DNA of 64,000 nt from Moritella yayanosii (GCF_900465055.1 NZ_LS483250.1:3224001-3288000); one strand, 5' to 3'. Counted from the stretch's first letter, positions 21,084 through 30,568 are shown. Notes: generated from the sequence alone by a model not told the origin. A program made the numbers and translations.

Positions 21084-21929
21084 ATGTCTATAGAAGTTGT
21101 TAGTAGTAATAAAATGTTTGGCGGTTGGCAGCATCAATATAATCATGCGTCGAGTGTATTAAACTGCCAGATGCGTTTTTCTGTGTATTTACCACCGCAA
21201 GCATCAAATATGCGTAAAGTACCTGTGATGTATTGGTTGTCTGGCCTGACGTGTACGGATGAGAACTTTATGCAAAAAGCCGGCGCTCAGCGTATTGCGG
21301 CAGAACTGGGTATTGCGATTGTGGCACCGGATACGAGTCCGCGTGGTGAGGGTGTACCTGATGATGTTGAGCAAGCGTATGATTTTGGTTTAGGTGCTGG
21401 ATTCTATGTAAATGCCACACAAGCACCGTGGAATACGCATTATCAAATGTATGACTATGTGCTCAATGAATTACCAGCATTAATTGAAGCTAATTTCCCG
21501 GTGACACAAGAGCGTGTGATCAGTGGTCATTCGATGGGTGGACATGGTGCGTTAGTGATGGCACTGCGCAATCCTGAGCGCTATCGTTCCGTGACGGCAT
21601 TTAGTCCGATTAGTAATCCAATCAATTGTCCTTGGGGACAAAAAGCATTACAAAATTATCTCGGTAAAGATAAAGCAACGTGGCAACAATACGATGCGAG
21701 TTTACTGATGGCGAAAGCGGATAAATTTGTACCTGCGATGGTAGAGCAAGGCAAAGATGATTCATTTTTGGATGAGCAACTTAAGCCGAACATGTTGACA
21801 GCTGCGGCGGAGAAAAAGGGTTATCCTCTGACACTGGAAATGCATGATGGTTATGATCATAGTTACTATTTCATCGCCACATTTATTGAAAAACATATGC
21901 GTTTTCATGCGGCGAATTTAGCGAAATAA
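21084..21929 (+). CDS. fghA: S-formylglutathione hydrolase
   Basis: Encodes 281 residues. The nucleophile is Ser150 in SGHSMGGHGA; the C-terminal HDGYDHSYYFI provides the acid/base part of the triad. It hydrolyses S-formylglutathione to formate and glutathione, the step after FrmA. Length and motifs are typical for esterase D-family enzymes. Confidence 0.96.
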   Translation: MSIEVVSSNKMFGGWQHQYNHASSVLNCQMRFSVYLPPQASNMRKVPVMYWLSGLTCTDENFMQKAGAQRIAAELGIAIVAPDTSPRGEGVPDDVEQAYDFGLGAGFYVNATQAPWNTHYQMYDYVLNELPALIEANFPVTQERVISGHSMGGHGALVMALRNPERYRSVTAFSPISNPINCPWGQKALQNYLGKDKATWQQYDASLLMAKADKFVPAMVEQGKDDSFLDEQLKPNMLTAAAEKKGYPLTLEMHDGYDHSYYFIATFIEKHMRFHAANLAK

Positions 21930-21987
21930 GGATTATACATAATCTTATGATAAGGGTGGTGGATCTCGTATCTATCCCCCTTTCTGG

Positions 21988-22452
21988 TCATTTTGAACCG
22001 GCAAAACCCAGCTGGCGCCAGCTTTCATAGATAAACACAGATACCGCGTTAGATAAATTCATACTGCGACTCTCTGGTAGCATCGGAATTCTTACCTTTT
22101 GCTCTTGTGGCAATGTATCGAGTACTTCTGGCGGTAGACCACGTGTTTCAGGTCCAAATAATAACACATCACCGGCTTGATATTGCGCTTCATGATGGTA
22201 TTTCGTGCCTTTGGTGGTACAGGCGAAAATACGCGCATCCCCCACACAATCTAAAAATGCTTGATAATTAGCATGACGTTTTACGTCTGCAAATTCATGA
22301 TAATCCAGTCCCGCCCGTTTTACCCTTTTATCATCCCACTCAAAGCCAAGCGGTTCGATTAAATGCAATTTGAAACCAGAATTGGCACAAAGGCGAATGA
22401 TATTACCTGTATTAGGTGGGATCTCAGGTTCGAATAGTGCTATCTGTAACAT
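21988..22452 (-). CDS. trmL: tRNA (cytidine/uridine-2'-O)-methyltransferase TrmL
   Basis: Encodes 154 residues, a minimal SPOUT methyltransferase. [13 protein letters not shown] near the start, [11 protein letters not shown] and [14 protein letters not shown] at the C-terminal knot are diagnostic. It methylates the wobble ribose of tRNA-Leu isoacceptors. It is convergent with fghA. Normal length. Confidence 0.95.
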   Translation of the reverse strand: MLQIALFEPEIPPNTGNIIRLCANSGFKLHLIEPLGFEWDDKRVKRAGLDYHEFADVKRHANYQAFLDCVGDARIFACTTKGTKYHHEAQYQAGDVLLFGPETRGLPPEVLDTLPQEQKVRIPMLPESRSMNLSNAVSVFIYESWRQLGFAGSK

Positions 22453-22531
22453 AATAAAGTCTCAGTTCAGGGTTATATAACGTGGGTACTTTGCGTAGAA
22501 TAGCAAATTTAACAACCTAATGGTAAAAGTG

Positions 22532-22768
22532 ATGAAAAAGCGTAGTACTTTGATCGTAGCAGGCTTGATTATATTAAGCGCGATACCTTTTAGTTTAAAT
22601 ATTTTGATTAATATGTTCTTTGCAGATCTAGATACAGAAATGTATGAGAAGAAAAAGGCCCGGGTGGAACAGCGTCGACAAATAGAAAAGATGTTCCCTG
22701 AGTTAAATACTAAAGATCCATTACGTCCACAATTCACTCTAGATAACGTGGCAGAAGAGAAGCAATAA
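22532..22768 (+). CDS. Small unknown membrane protein
   Basis: A 78-residue frame from ATG 22532 (ATG 22520 adds four). One strongly hydrophobic segment (residues about 6-28) is followed by a charged, probably helical tail rich in Lys, Arg and Glu. No family recognised. It sits alone between trmL and cpxA, divergent from the former and convergent with the latter. Its composition and organised layout support a real gene, but no function is proposed. Confidence 0.55.
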   Translation: MKKRSTLIVAGLIILSAIPFSLNILINMFFADLDTEMYEKKKARVEQRRQIEKMFPELNTKDPLRPQFTLDNVAEEKQ

Positions 22769-22802
22769 TCGACTTATCATCTATATTGTTCCAGTATTGA
22801 TG

Positions 22803-24152
22803 TTAGCTGATTGGTATAGAGATAGTGATTTGCAAGCCGTGAGTTTCTCTATTGCTTGCCACTATCTTACCATGATGTTGCCTGATCGCATTTTCTGTAA
22901 TAGCCAGTCCCAAACCGGCACCGCCAGATTCACGGTCTCGGGCTTGTGATACGCGATAAAAAGGTTTGAAGATCTGCTCAATTTCGTCTTCTGGTACACC
23001 AGGACCATCATCAGTGATCACAAACGTTATCTTATCGGTGTCGCTGCGGATAGCTAAATGAACCTGCTGGTTGGCATAGCGTAATGCGTTGCGAATGACG
23101 TTTTCGATAGCGCTGCCGAAAAGTGCAGGGAAACCTTTGATATTTAGATCTGGAATCGATTGATGGCTGAAACTTTTGTCTAATTGTTCCGCTTCGAAAA
23201 TTGCATCATCACAAATAGGCTGTAACAGTGAATCAAGATTAAAGGATTCTTTGTTTGTGGCATTTAACTGGGTTTTCGATAAGTTTAATAACGCTGAGAT
23301 CATTTCTTCTAAACGTTGCGACTCGGTATCGATACGTAAGATCTCTTTGGTCTCTCCATAATGGCGTTTAGATAATGCAACTGACATTTTTAACCGCGTT
23401 AAGGGCGATCTTAACTCATGAGAAATATCACTCAATAAACGATGCTGAAGTGAAATATGTTCACGAATAGAGAACATCATAGTACGTAAACTTCGCGCTA
23501 ATTCACCAATTTCATCTTGTCTTTGCGTTGCTGGCACGACGGCATCTAAATTACCATCGGTGATCTCGGCTGCGGTTCGTTGTAATTTTTGTAATGGTTT
23601 TGAAATATGCCATGCGAGAGACGCACATAATGGCATACTGACAAACATGGTAATGAAAAGTAATAGGAATGGTCTATCTAAGACATTAATTAACCAGATA
23701 TTGTGCTCAGCTGGTAACTGTTGTGCGGCATACAATTGGAATGGTTCACCGCGTAGTTTTATGGGGATCGGTCCGGTCATTAACCAGTTTTTATATTGTT
23801 TTACTTTCGGTTGTGGCGATTCTTCACTTTGCAAAATAAAGCGGCGAATAGCCTTAGAGGCTTTGCTACTTGAAATGATATCACCATTCATACGGACTAA
23901 ATAAAAATTTTTTGTTTGTGCTTCTTTAGGGGTTATTAACACTTGTAATGGGATGTTAGGATAGCGCTCAGCTGAGCGGGCAATATTATGGGCAATGCTA
24001 TTTAAAATGCTGACTGATCGCGGGTCGAGTTGTCTCATGACTCGGCTATCTAACGTCGGTAGTGCTATAACGACGGCAACAACGAGTAGTAGCATACACC
24101 AAAACCAAACAAAAATTTTAACGAACAATTGATTCAACTTGCGTCTAAGCAC
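22803..24152 (-). CDS. cpxA: Envelope-stress sensor histidine kinase CpxA
   Basis: Encodes 449 residues from GTG 24150-24152 with AAGGTTATT upstream. An N-terminal membrane segment, a periplasmic sensor of about 130 residues and a second membrane segment (around 160-185) lead into a HAMP domain. The phospho-acceptor His is in LLSDISHELRSPLTRL; the ATPase has DDGPGVP and GGAGLGLAI. It follows cpxR by 48 bases. CpxA detects misfolded envelope proteins and phosphorylates CpxR. Confidence 0.92.
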   Translation of the reverse strand: MLRRKLNQLFVKIFVWFWCMLLLVVAVVIALPTLDSRVMRQLDPRSVSILNSIAHNIARSAERYPNIPLQVLITPKEAQTKNFYLVRMNGDIISSSKASKAIRRFILQSEESPQPKVKQYKNWLMTGPIPIKLRGEPFQLYAAQQLPAEHNIWLINVLDRPFLLLFITMFVSMPLCASLAWHISKPLQKLQRTAAEITDGNLDAVVPATQRQDEIGELARSLRTMMFSIREHISLQHRLLSDISHELRSPLTRLKMSVALSKRHYGETKEILRIDTESQRLEEMISALLNLSKTQLNATNKESFNLDSLLQPICDDAIFEAEQLDKSFSHQSIPDLNIKGFPALFGSAIENVIRNALRYANQQVHLAIRSDTDKITFVITDDGPGVPEDEIEQIFKPFYRVSQARDRESGGAGLGLAITENAIRQHHGKIVASNRETHGLQITISIPIS

Positions 24153-24200
24153 GTGTTAATAACCTTATTTCAAAAATGATAGAAGTGTAAGCGGGTCTGA

Positions 24201-24884
24201 TTATGTATCTAACCACATATAACCACGGCCACGAAGTGTGCGAATGCGCATTTTTTCATCTTTTCTTTCGGGTAACTTTTTACGTAAGTTACTTAAATGC
24301 ATATCAATACTACGGTCAAACGGCGTCAGTTTTTTCCCCAGTACTTGCTCGCTTAAATCGGCTTTGGTTAGGATCGTACCTGGAGATGAGATGAGTGCTT
24401 CTAATAACATCAGTTCGGTGCTGGTTAAGTCAAGCAGAATAGTTTGGCACCATGCTTCTTGGGTTCGGCTGTTTATTTCAATATCTAAGTGTGTCAGCAA
24501 TTCTGTTTTTTTAGTTGTTGGTGGTTCGATGCGACGTAATACAGCTCTAATTCGGGCTAATAATTCACGTTCACTGAAGGGTTTTGGTAAATAATCATCG
24601 GCACCCATTTCTAAGCCAAGTACGCGGTCAATCTCATCACCTTTCGCTGTTAACATTAAGACTGGAATGTTGTTATCAACACGCAGTTTTTTTAATACTT
24701 CAAAGCCGTTTAGTTTTGGCATCATGACATCTAAAAGAACCATATCATATTGATTGCCTCTGATTGCGGCTAAACCGGCTTTACCATCATGCACCATATC
24801 GACATCGAAATCTTCGAGACTCAAAAATTCGGCTAGTAGTTCGGCCAATTCTCTATCATCATCAATTAATAATAGTTTAGTCAT
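24201..24884 (-). CDS. cpxR: Response regulator CpxR
   Basis: Encodes 227 residues: a receiver domain (LLIDDDRELAELL, phospho-Asp in MVLLDVMMP, LMLTAKG) and an OmpR-type winged helix ending RTLRGRGYMW. The segment LGLEMGADDYLPKPFSERELLARI is nearly that of enteric CpxR. It regulates envelope folding and adhesion genes. It is first in the cpxRA pair; the divergent cpxP expected upstream is missing. Confidence 0.92.
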   Translation of the reverse strand: MTKLLLIDDDRELAELLAEFLSLEDFDVDMVHDGKAGLAAIRGNQYDMVLLDVMMPKLNGFEVLKKLRVDNNIPVLMLTAKGDEIDRVLGLEMGADDYLPKPFSERELLARIRAVLRRIEPPTTKKTELLTHLDIEINSRTQEAWCQTILLDLTSTELMLLEALISSPGTILTKADLSEQVLGKKLTPFDRSIDMHLSNLRKKLPERKDEKMRIRTLRGRGYMWLDT

Positions 24885-25310
24885 ATTAGATACTCTGTTA
24901 AGTGTTCTTATGGTATAGGATACTGGGTTAAGCAGTAAATAATTTGAAGATTTACTTTGTTTTACATTTTTTGCGCAACAATAAATTGGTGATGCCTGGT
25001 CAGTTTAACTAAGATAGTATAATAAACAATGCTATCTGCAACTAAAAGGACGGAGATGGTGATCGCTACATGATGGCTTTATTTATGATGAGAAGTTAAT
25101 TACGTAATATTTGTTACTATTATTTTAGATGAAGAGGCTAGTATAAAAGTCTTATTTATATCTATATGCCTTTGCTATCCATAATAACAACATAATGTTT
25201 TTATTATGCCTATTATCTTTGATTTTAAGCCGGTTTAGATGAATAACTTGACGTTGTTTTTCTACTGCCTCGGTTTATAATAAACGCAAGAGAATGTAAA
25301 AGGTAAGCTT
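24885..25310. other. Gene-free region between cpxR and fieF
   Basis: 426 AT-rich bases in the place where cpxP lies in enterics. I find no frame long enough for CpxP (about 160 residues) and none of its repeated LTxxQ motif. A 7-bp inverted repeat (AGTAAAT / ATTTACT) lies at about 24942-24964 and could be an operator, but it is not the GTAAA-N5-GTAAA CpxR site. Confidence 0.45.
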
Positions 25311-26201
25311 GTGATAGATTCTGATCATGAACAGTTAGTCAAACGTGCGAGTTATGCATCGGTCGCGACAGCTGTTATTTTATTATGCAGTAAATTATTT
25401 GTCTGGTTTGCGACGGGTTCATCGTCGATACTCGCGTCATTGACGGATTCTTTTTTGGATATGGGTGCGTCCATTATTAATGTGTTTGCGATTAAATACG
25501 CATTAGTACCCGCTGATGATGGGCATCGTTTTGGCCATGGTAAAGCTGAATCTTTGGCTGGGTTGGTGCAATCCGCATTAATCGTTGGGTCTTCTATTTT
25601 ATTGATGTTACATGGTATTAGCGCCTTATTAGACCCGCAGCCAATTGTACGTTCAGAACTTGGTATAGCCGTCTCGATTTTTGCATTATTACTTACTTTT
25701 GTATTAATACGTTATCAAACATTTGTAGTCACTAAAACTGGTAGTATTGCGATTAAAGCTGATTCACTCCATTATAAGTCAGATTTATGGCTTAATGCGG
25801 CGGTATTAATTGCACTTAGCTTATCTGCTTATGGTTTTTATTGGGTTGATGGTTTAGCGACAATCTTGATATCCTGTTACATATTATACAGTGCGTATGA
25901 GATCGGTATGGAATCAATTCAGATGCTTCTGGATCATGAATTAGCGGCTGAAGATATTACTAAAATAACGACGATTGTTGCGAATACGGAAAATGTACTG
26001 GGATTACATGAGTTACGGACTAGGCAATCAGGTTATATGCGTTTTATTCAATTGCATATTGAACTTGATGACCACCTTACTTTGTTCCAAGCGCACGCTA
26101 TTGCTGATAATGTAGAAACTAATTTACTCCGTGAATTCGCGAATACGGAAGTGCTTATTCACCAAGACCCGATTTCAATTGTAAAGACGAAAAATGATTA
26201 A
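25311..26201 (+). CDS. fieF: Cation diffusion facilitator metal efflux protein
   Basis: Encodes 296 residues from GTG 25311. Six membrane segments, then a cytoplasmic ferredoxin-like domain. The transport-site ligands of the FieF/YiiP subfamily are present: DSFLD in segment 2 and HYKSD in segment 5. It exports Fe(II)/Zn(II) in exchange for protons. The cpxRA-fieF neighbourhood matches E. coli apart from the absent cpxP. The 3' end overlaps the upstream leader of cysE slightly. Confidence 0.92.
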   Translation: MIDSDHEQLVKRASYASVATAVILLCSKLFVWFATGSSSILASLTDSFLDMGASIINVFAIKYALVPADDGHRFGHGKAESLAGLVQSALIVGSSILLMLHGISALLDPQPIVRSELGIAVSIFALLLTFVLIRYQTFVVTKTGSIAIKADSLHYKSDLWLNAAVLIALSLSAYGFYWVDGLATILISCYILYSAYEIGMESIQMLLDHELAAEDITKITTIVANTENVLGLHELRTRQSGYMRFIQLHIELDDHLTLFQAHAIADNVETNLLREFANTEVLIHQDPISIVKTKND

Positions 26202-26238
26202 TATAAACGTGAACTCTAAATGTTGTAGAGGAATGAAC

Positions 26239-27018
26239 ATGGAAGATAAACTTTCAATGTCTTGGCTTAAAATTAAAGGTGAGGCGAAATTATTAGTTGA
26301 ACAGGAACCTATGCTCGCGAGTTTTTTCCATTCAACAATACTAAATCACGATAGTTTAAAATGCTCATTGAGTTTTCAATTAGCAAATAAGCTCGATAGC
26401 GCGACAATGCCAGCTATTCTATTACGCGAAGTGATTGAAGAAGCATTAACAGCAGAACCGGATATCTTACATGCGGTTGCTGCTGATTTATGTGCAGTGC
26501 AGGAACGAGATCCGGCGGTCGAATATTTCTCGACACCACTCTTATATCTGAAAGGCTTTTTGGCCCTGCAGTCGTATCGAATTGCGCATTGGCTCTGGAA
26601 GCAAAAGCGTGAAGCATTAGCTATTTATCTACAAAATCAAATTTCTGTGGTGTTTGCTGTTGATATTCATCCAGCTGCTCGAATAGGCAAAGGTATTATG
26701 CTTGATCACGCAACCGGTATTGTGATTGGCGAGACGGCAATTATAGAAGATGATGTGTCGATTTTACAAAGTGTCACGCTTGGTGGTACCGGTAAAGAAA
26801 GTGGCGATCGTCACCCGAAAATTAGAGCCGGTGTGATGATTGGTGCTGGCGCTAAAATATTGGGTAATATTGAAGTCGGCAGAGGAGCTAAAGTCGGTGC
26901 TGGTAGTGTGGTGCTAGAGCCTGTACCGGCACACACAACAGTCGCTGGTGTCCCTGCTAAAGTTGTTGGTAAACCTGATTCTGATATGCCTTCATTAGCG
27001 ATGAATCAAACAATTTGA
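26239..27018 (+). CDS. cysE: Serine O-acetyltransferase
   Basis: Encodes 259 residues from ATG 26239, which has AGAGGA six bases upstream; in-frame starts at 26194 and 26233 are less suitable. The N-terminal helical domain is followed by a left-handed beta helix with hexapeptide repeats and DIHPAARIGKGIMLDH, carrying the active-site His and Asp. It makes O-acetylserine for cysteine synthesis and is normally feedback-inhibited by cysteine. It lies directly after fieF, possibly in one transcript. Confidence 0.95.
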   Translation: MEDKLSMSWLKIKGEAKLLVEQEPMLASFFHSTILNHDSLKCSLSFQLANKLDSATMPAILLREVIEEALTAEPDILHAVAADLCAVQERDPAVEYFSTPLLYLKGFLALQSYRIAHWLWKQKREALAIYLQNQISVVFAVDIHPAARIGKGIMLDHATGIVIGETAIIEDDVSILQSVTLGGTGKESGDRHPKIRAGVMIGAGAKILGNIEVGRGAKVGAGSVVLEPVPAHTTVAGVPAKVVGKPDSDMPSLAMNQTI

Positions 27019-27179
27019 TGACATAAATGTCAGGGCTCACAATCAAAAACTAAATTCTGTTTGGGCGCATCATAAATTAACTAATAAGACTTGTTGTCGG
27101 TTAATTAGCGTTGTATTCTTCTAGTTAAGGGATAAGCCCTCTCAGCACGATATTGAATTCTTAAATCATGGGTGAAAAA

Positions 27180-27404
27180 ATGAATTTTGACGTATTAGAT
27201 AAATTAGAAAGTAAAGTTCAAACAGCAGTTGATACCATTACCCTTTTACAAATGGAATTAGAAGAGCTAAAAGAAGAAAACAACCGACTATTAGCGAATA
27301 ATGCTGAACTTAAAAGCCAGCAAGACGTGTGGCAAGATCGTTTACGTTCATTGCTAAGCCGAATGGATGAAGTTCAAGAACTAGAAGAGCTAGAAGAAGC
27401 ATAA
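27180..27404 (+). CDS. zapB: Cell division protein ZapB
   Basis: Encodes 74 residues from ATG 27180 ([13 protein letters not shown]), preceded by GGGTG; ATG 27168 would overlap the ribosome site. Almost the entire protein is a coiled coil with leucines at heptad spacing and an acidic C-terminus. ZapB stabilises the FtsZ ring by linking ZapA to MatP. It is next to rraA, as in many gammaproteobacteria. Confidence 0.92.
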   Translation: MNFDVLDKLESKVQTAVDTITLLQMELEELKEENNRLLANNAELKSQQDVWQDRLRSLLSRMDEVQELEELEEA

Positions 27405-27411
27405 TTTGATT

Positions 27412-27443
27412 CAGAGGTATGGTTGAAAAAGCCGATACCTCTG
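27412..27443 (+). terminator. Hairpin between zapB and rraA
   Basis: Perfect 9-bp arms CAGAGGTAT / ATACCTCTG with inner GG/CC pairing, between convergent genes. The T tract is weak. Confidence 0.55.
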
Positions 27444-27454
27444 TTTCGATCCAT

Positions 27455-27940
27455 TTATTCAATATCAAGTGGATCAGGGGATAATATAATACCTGTGCTG
27501 TCTGCATAGACATGATCTTCAGGTAAGAATGTCACGCCGCCAAAATTAACCGCCATATCTAGTTCCCCAGTACGACTATCATCTGCACCAACTGGAATAG
27601 ATGCAAGACTTTGAATGCCGATATTGATGTTGTCTAATTGGTCGACTTCTCTAATACTACCGTAAACTATAATACCCTCCCATTCATTCTCAAATGCCGT
27701 TTGCGCAATATCAGAATCAATCAAAGCTCTTCTTAGCGAACCACCACCGTCAATAAGTAACACTTTCCCCAACCCTGGCTGCTGAACGGTTTCAGCGATC
27801 AGCCCTAAGCTTTCAAAGCATTTGATAGTGCTGATTTTACCGCCGAATGATGACTTACCACCGAAATTCATAAACATAGGTTCAACAACATCAATCATAT
27901 CAGCGTAAATGTCGCATAGTTCAGAAGTATTGTATTCCAT
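27455..27940 (-). CDS. rraA: Regulator of ribonuclease E activity A
   Basis: Encodes 161 residues from ATG 27938-27940, with AGGTG upstream; the longer GTG start is unlikely. The sequence from [12 protein letters not shown] through [16 protein letters not shown] and GWEGI-like [10 protein letters not shown] is classic RraA. It forms a ring that binds RNase E and lowers its activity. It is convergent with zapB. Confidence 0.94.
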   Translation of the reverse strand: MEYNTSELCDIYADMIDVVEPMFMNFGGKSSFGGKISTIKCFESLGLIAETVQQPGLGKVLLIDGGGSLRRALIDSDIAQTAFENEWEGIIVYGSIREVDQLDNINIGIQSLASIPVGADDSRTGELDMAVNFGGVTFLPEDHVYADSTGIILSPDPLDIE

Positions 27941-28159
27941 GAGCAGCACCTTTTAAGAAAGAACGTTAGGTCATTAGCAATAAATCATAGCATTGTTAGC
28001 ATATAAATTAAGCCTTTATTATCATTAGATAAATCAAAATTTGGCTTGCTACATAAAATATACATCGATGTTTAGCAAATATCGTGTTAACCCCGAATAG
28101 AACGATGTGATGGTCTATTCTTTATGATAATAGAATAGATCATCGATGAGTGGGTCGTT

Positions 28160-29023
28160 ATGACAATTATTAATGCACTAACTATCAATGTGGAAGATTA
28201 TTTTCAAGCCCCAGCGTTTCAATACAGTATTAAAGAAAGTGATTGGGGTTTATTCTCACCTCGTATTGAATATGCAGTCGATAGAGTTTTACTATTATTA
28301 AGTGACCACCATGTAACGGCTACATTTTTTGTTTATGGCTGGACGGTTACTCACTTTCCTTTGATGTTACAGAAGATAGTGGAGCAGGGGCATGAACTTG
28401 CTTATCGACATTACTGTCCACCGGATATGAAGCATCTTAATCAGCGTGACATTATCGAAAATTTCAACCGTTATAAAGATCAGTTATCACAAGTAACGGG
28501 TCGTGGTGTTGTCGGTTATCGGAGCGATATGCAACTATGCAGTGTAACTTTGGCATGGTTAGAAGAAGAATTAGTGCTAGCGGGGTATGAATATAGTAGC
28601 GCTAATGGTCCAAATAAAGTCAATAAATCGGAGGGTGTCATAAATTGTGTTGTTGATAATTTTCAGCATTTAAATGTATCGACGCATAAAGTGCTAACAA
28701 AACAGTATGAAATTATTAATACTAATAGTATCCGCCTCAGAAAATATGAATTAAGTAGTAAGCTTATAGCGTGTTTTATTGAGGAGACTAGAACACCAGT
28801 GCTAGGTTGTATATCAACTTGGGTTATGGATAATATGCAGCCTAATATTCGAGCTGATAGTTTATTTAAAAAATGGCTACATGGTTATCATATTCGTGAG
28901 ACGCCCCTCATTCTACATCAATTATTTTCTGAATATGACTGGCAAACCGTCAGCGATATATATCTACATAAAGTATTACAGTTAAACAGTATAAACAAAA
29001 GGAAAGGGCGCTGTGTAAGTTAA
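28160..29023 (+). CDS. Polysaccharide deacetylase-like protein with altered catalytic motifs
   Basis: Encodes 287 residues. The overall layout is that of the deacetylases linked to exopolysaccharide/exosortase loci (NALT..VEDYFQ, TATFFVYGW, GHELA, GYRS). However, key positions differ. The usual DVED is NVED (residues 10-13), so the putative catalytic base is Asn. The metal-binding SHGYxH stretch is replaced by YRHYCPP. The C-terminal HPWE-type motif reads STWVMD. The frame is intact and is followed by a glycosyltransferase after 13 bases. I infer a pseudoenzyme or a gene early in decay. No other exosortase-type genes are seen nearby. Confidence 0.75.
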   Translation: MTIINALTINVEDYFQAPAFQYSIKESDWGLFSPRIEYAVDRVLLLLSDHHVTATFFVYGWTVTHFPLMLQKIVEQGHELAYRHYCPPDMKHLNQRDIIENFNRYKDQLSQVTGRGVVGYRSDMQLCSVTLAWLEEELVLAGYEYSSANGPNKVNKSEGVINCVVDNFQHLNVSTHKVLTKQYEIINTNSIRLRKYELSSKLIACFIEETRTPVLGCISTWVMDNMQPNIRADSLFKKWLHGYHIRETPLILHQLFSEYDWQTVSDIYLHKVLQLNSINKRKGRCVS

Positions 29024-29036
29024 TAATAAGGATATT

Positions 29037-30170
29037 ATGGAAATGAAAATTCTGCATGTGATAGAAAGTGGTGGTTTTTATGGTGCTGAAAGAGTTTTAA
29101 TTGAATTGATGCTCGGTATAAAGGAACTAGGTCATGAAGCTGCTTTGCTTAGTTTTGGCTATAAGGGACAAGAAGAAAAAGAGTTTGAAATTATTTGTCG
29201 TCAATATGGTATCGCTGTAAATTCTATTCGGGTGAATAAAGTAGAATCTTTTTGTATTATTCGTTACATAAAAGATTTTGTAGATAAACATAATTTTGAT
29301 GTTGTGCATTCTCACGGCTATAAATTCAACATACTGTTTGGCTTAATGTCTAAAAAGAACAGTTTTAAATGTTTTTGTTCAACAGTACATGGTTATGTCT
29401 CTGCACCTAAATTTAGTAAAATGGCATTGTATCAATATCTAGATAAATACTCGTTGAAGCGATTAAATAGGATTTTTCTTGTTAGCCAGCACATGACTAA
29501 TATACCCAGTATCCAAGGGTTAGAGACCAATCAATATAGCGTTATTGAGAATGGTATCGGTGGTTACATGTCAACTTGTGAAATAGAAGAGCGCTTAGTC
29601 ACTTTTCTTCATGATAAAACGACACGATTAATGGCCGTTGGCCGTCTTGCTGTTGAAAAAAGTTTTGATACGCTTATCGATACATTACCTAAGTTGATTG
29701 AACGTGATCTAAATACTGTACTTGTTATATTTGGTGCGGGAAGTGAAGAACATCGCTTACAAGAAAAAATTAGGCAATTGGACTTAAATGAACATGTTCT
29801 ATTGTTTGGCTTTGTAGAGTCACTATCGAGTTATTTTAACCTATTTGATGTTTTTGTAATGCCTTCTATTACAGAGGGCACTCCTATCGCCCTACTCGAG
29901 GCAATGCAAGCAAAAATTCCTTGTGTTGTTACTAACGTGGGCGGTATGCCTCATATGCTCGCGCATGGCGATGGAGGCTGGATCGTGCCGCCTAAAGATC
30001 CATTAGCATTACAAATTGCAATATCAAAAAGTCTTGTCCAAAATCAAAGCCAGATTAAAACTACCTTTGCTTATGAGCGTGTCATGCATGAATTCAATTA
30101 TCTTCATATGAGTCGACGATATATAAGTGAATACAAAAGTGTGCTTACGGCTGTGACCCTCGCAACGTAA
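29037..30170 (+). CDS. Glycosyltransferase family 4 protein
   Basis: Encodes 377 residues; starts at 29037 or 29043. The N-terminal Rossmann domain has ESGGFYGAERV. The C-terminal domain carries the EX7E motif (TEGTPIALLEAM) and GGMPHML, which bind the nucleotide sugar. It transfers a hexose to an unknown glycan, probably in the cytoplasm. It is paired with the deacetylase-like gene; together they look like a fragment of an exopolysaccharide locus. Confidence 0.88.
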   Translation: MEMKILHVIESGGFYGAERVLIELMLGIKELGHEAALLSFGYKGQEEKEFEIICRQYGIAVNSIRVNKVESFCIIRYIKDFVDKHNFDVVHSHGYKFNILFGLMSKKNSFKCFCSTVHGYVSAPKFSKMALYQYLDKYSLKRLNRIFLVSQHMTNIPSIQGLETNQYSVIENGIGGYMSTCEIEERLVTFLHDKTTRLMAVGRLAVEKSFDTLIDTLPKLIERDLNTVLVIFGAGSEEHRLQEKIRQLDLNEHVLLFGFVESLSSYFNLFDVFVMPSITEGTPIALLEAMQAKIPCVVTNVGGMPHMLAHGDGGWIVPPKDPLALQIAISKSLVQNQSQIKTTFAYERVMHEFNYLHMSRRYISEYKSVLTAVTLAT

Positions 30171-30194
30171 TTGATCTTACCTGTACTACAATGG

Positions 30195-30312
30195 TTATCG
30201 TTATGGGGTTCCTCATAATATGCGCATTCTTCATACCAATTGTTAATGGTTATATTGTCGAAGGGCATGTTCCAGTCATTGATATCAATAAGTTGTTAGC
30301 CCAATATAAGGC
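30195..30312 (+). pseudogene. Relic of a DUF411 metal-binding protein
   Basis: Two adjoining frames reproduce the middle of DUF411 proteins. Frame one (30202-30243) reads YGVPHNMRILHT, matching the usual G-P-x-x-M-x-S-C-H-T. A frameshift follows near 30240, then VNGYIVEGHVPVIDINKLLAQ (30242-30304) matches the conserved V-x-G-Y-x-x-E-G-H-V-P stretch. The conserved Cys before His-Thr is lost, and both ends of the gene are missing. DUF411 proteins are periplasmic copper-resistance factors in some bacteria. The frame from 30191 to 30433 that partly covers this is not a real gene. Confidence 0.5.
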
Positions 30313-30443
30313 ATTGCAACACCTAGAATGCAGTGCGTATTTAATGAAATTAACACCAAGAAGGTTGTTTCTTGTACTTAAAGCGGCGTTTTTATACGTG
30401 TTTTTTTATTTTGTACGTTTTCATCATCAATGATAGAAAGTAC

Positions 30444-30471
30444 TTGCTTAGAACGACTAAATCTCTATAAT
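30444..30471 (+). promoter_or_regulatory. rRNA operon promoter P1
   Basis: TTGCTT (30444-30449), 16-base spacer and TATAAT (30466-30471), followed by a GCGACCTC discriminator and CACTGACACGG-like start region closely resembling rrn P1 promoters of E. coli. Confidence 0.75.
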
Positions 30472-30568
30472 GCGACCTCACTGACACGGCAGTAGCCGCT
30501 AAGTAAAGGTGTTTAAGCGTTTCGAAAGTTACTTTTTTAATATCCTGAAATAAAGTGTAAATATATGC

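Noticed and set aside
24942-24964. CpxR binding site upstream of cpxR
   Set aside because: The sequence is an inverted repeat with GTAAA-like ends but not the tandem GTAAA-N5-GTAAA pattern.
30191-30433. An 80-codon frame before the rRNA operon
   Set aside because: Only the stretch matching DUF411 is meaningful, and it needs a frameshift. The rest is AT-rich and overlaps the start of the promoter region.
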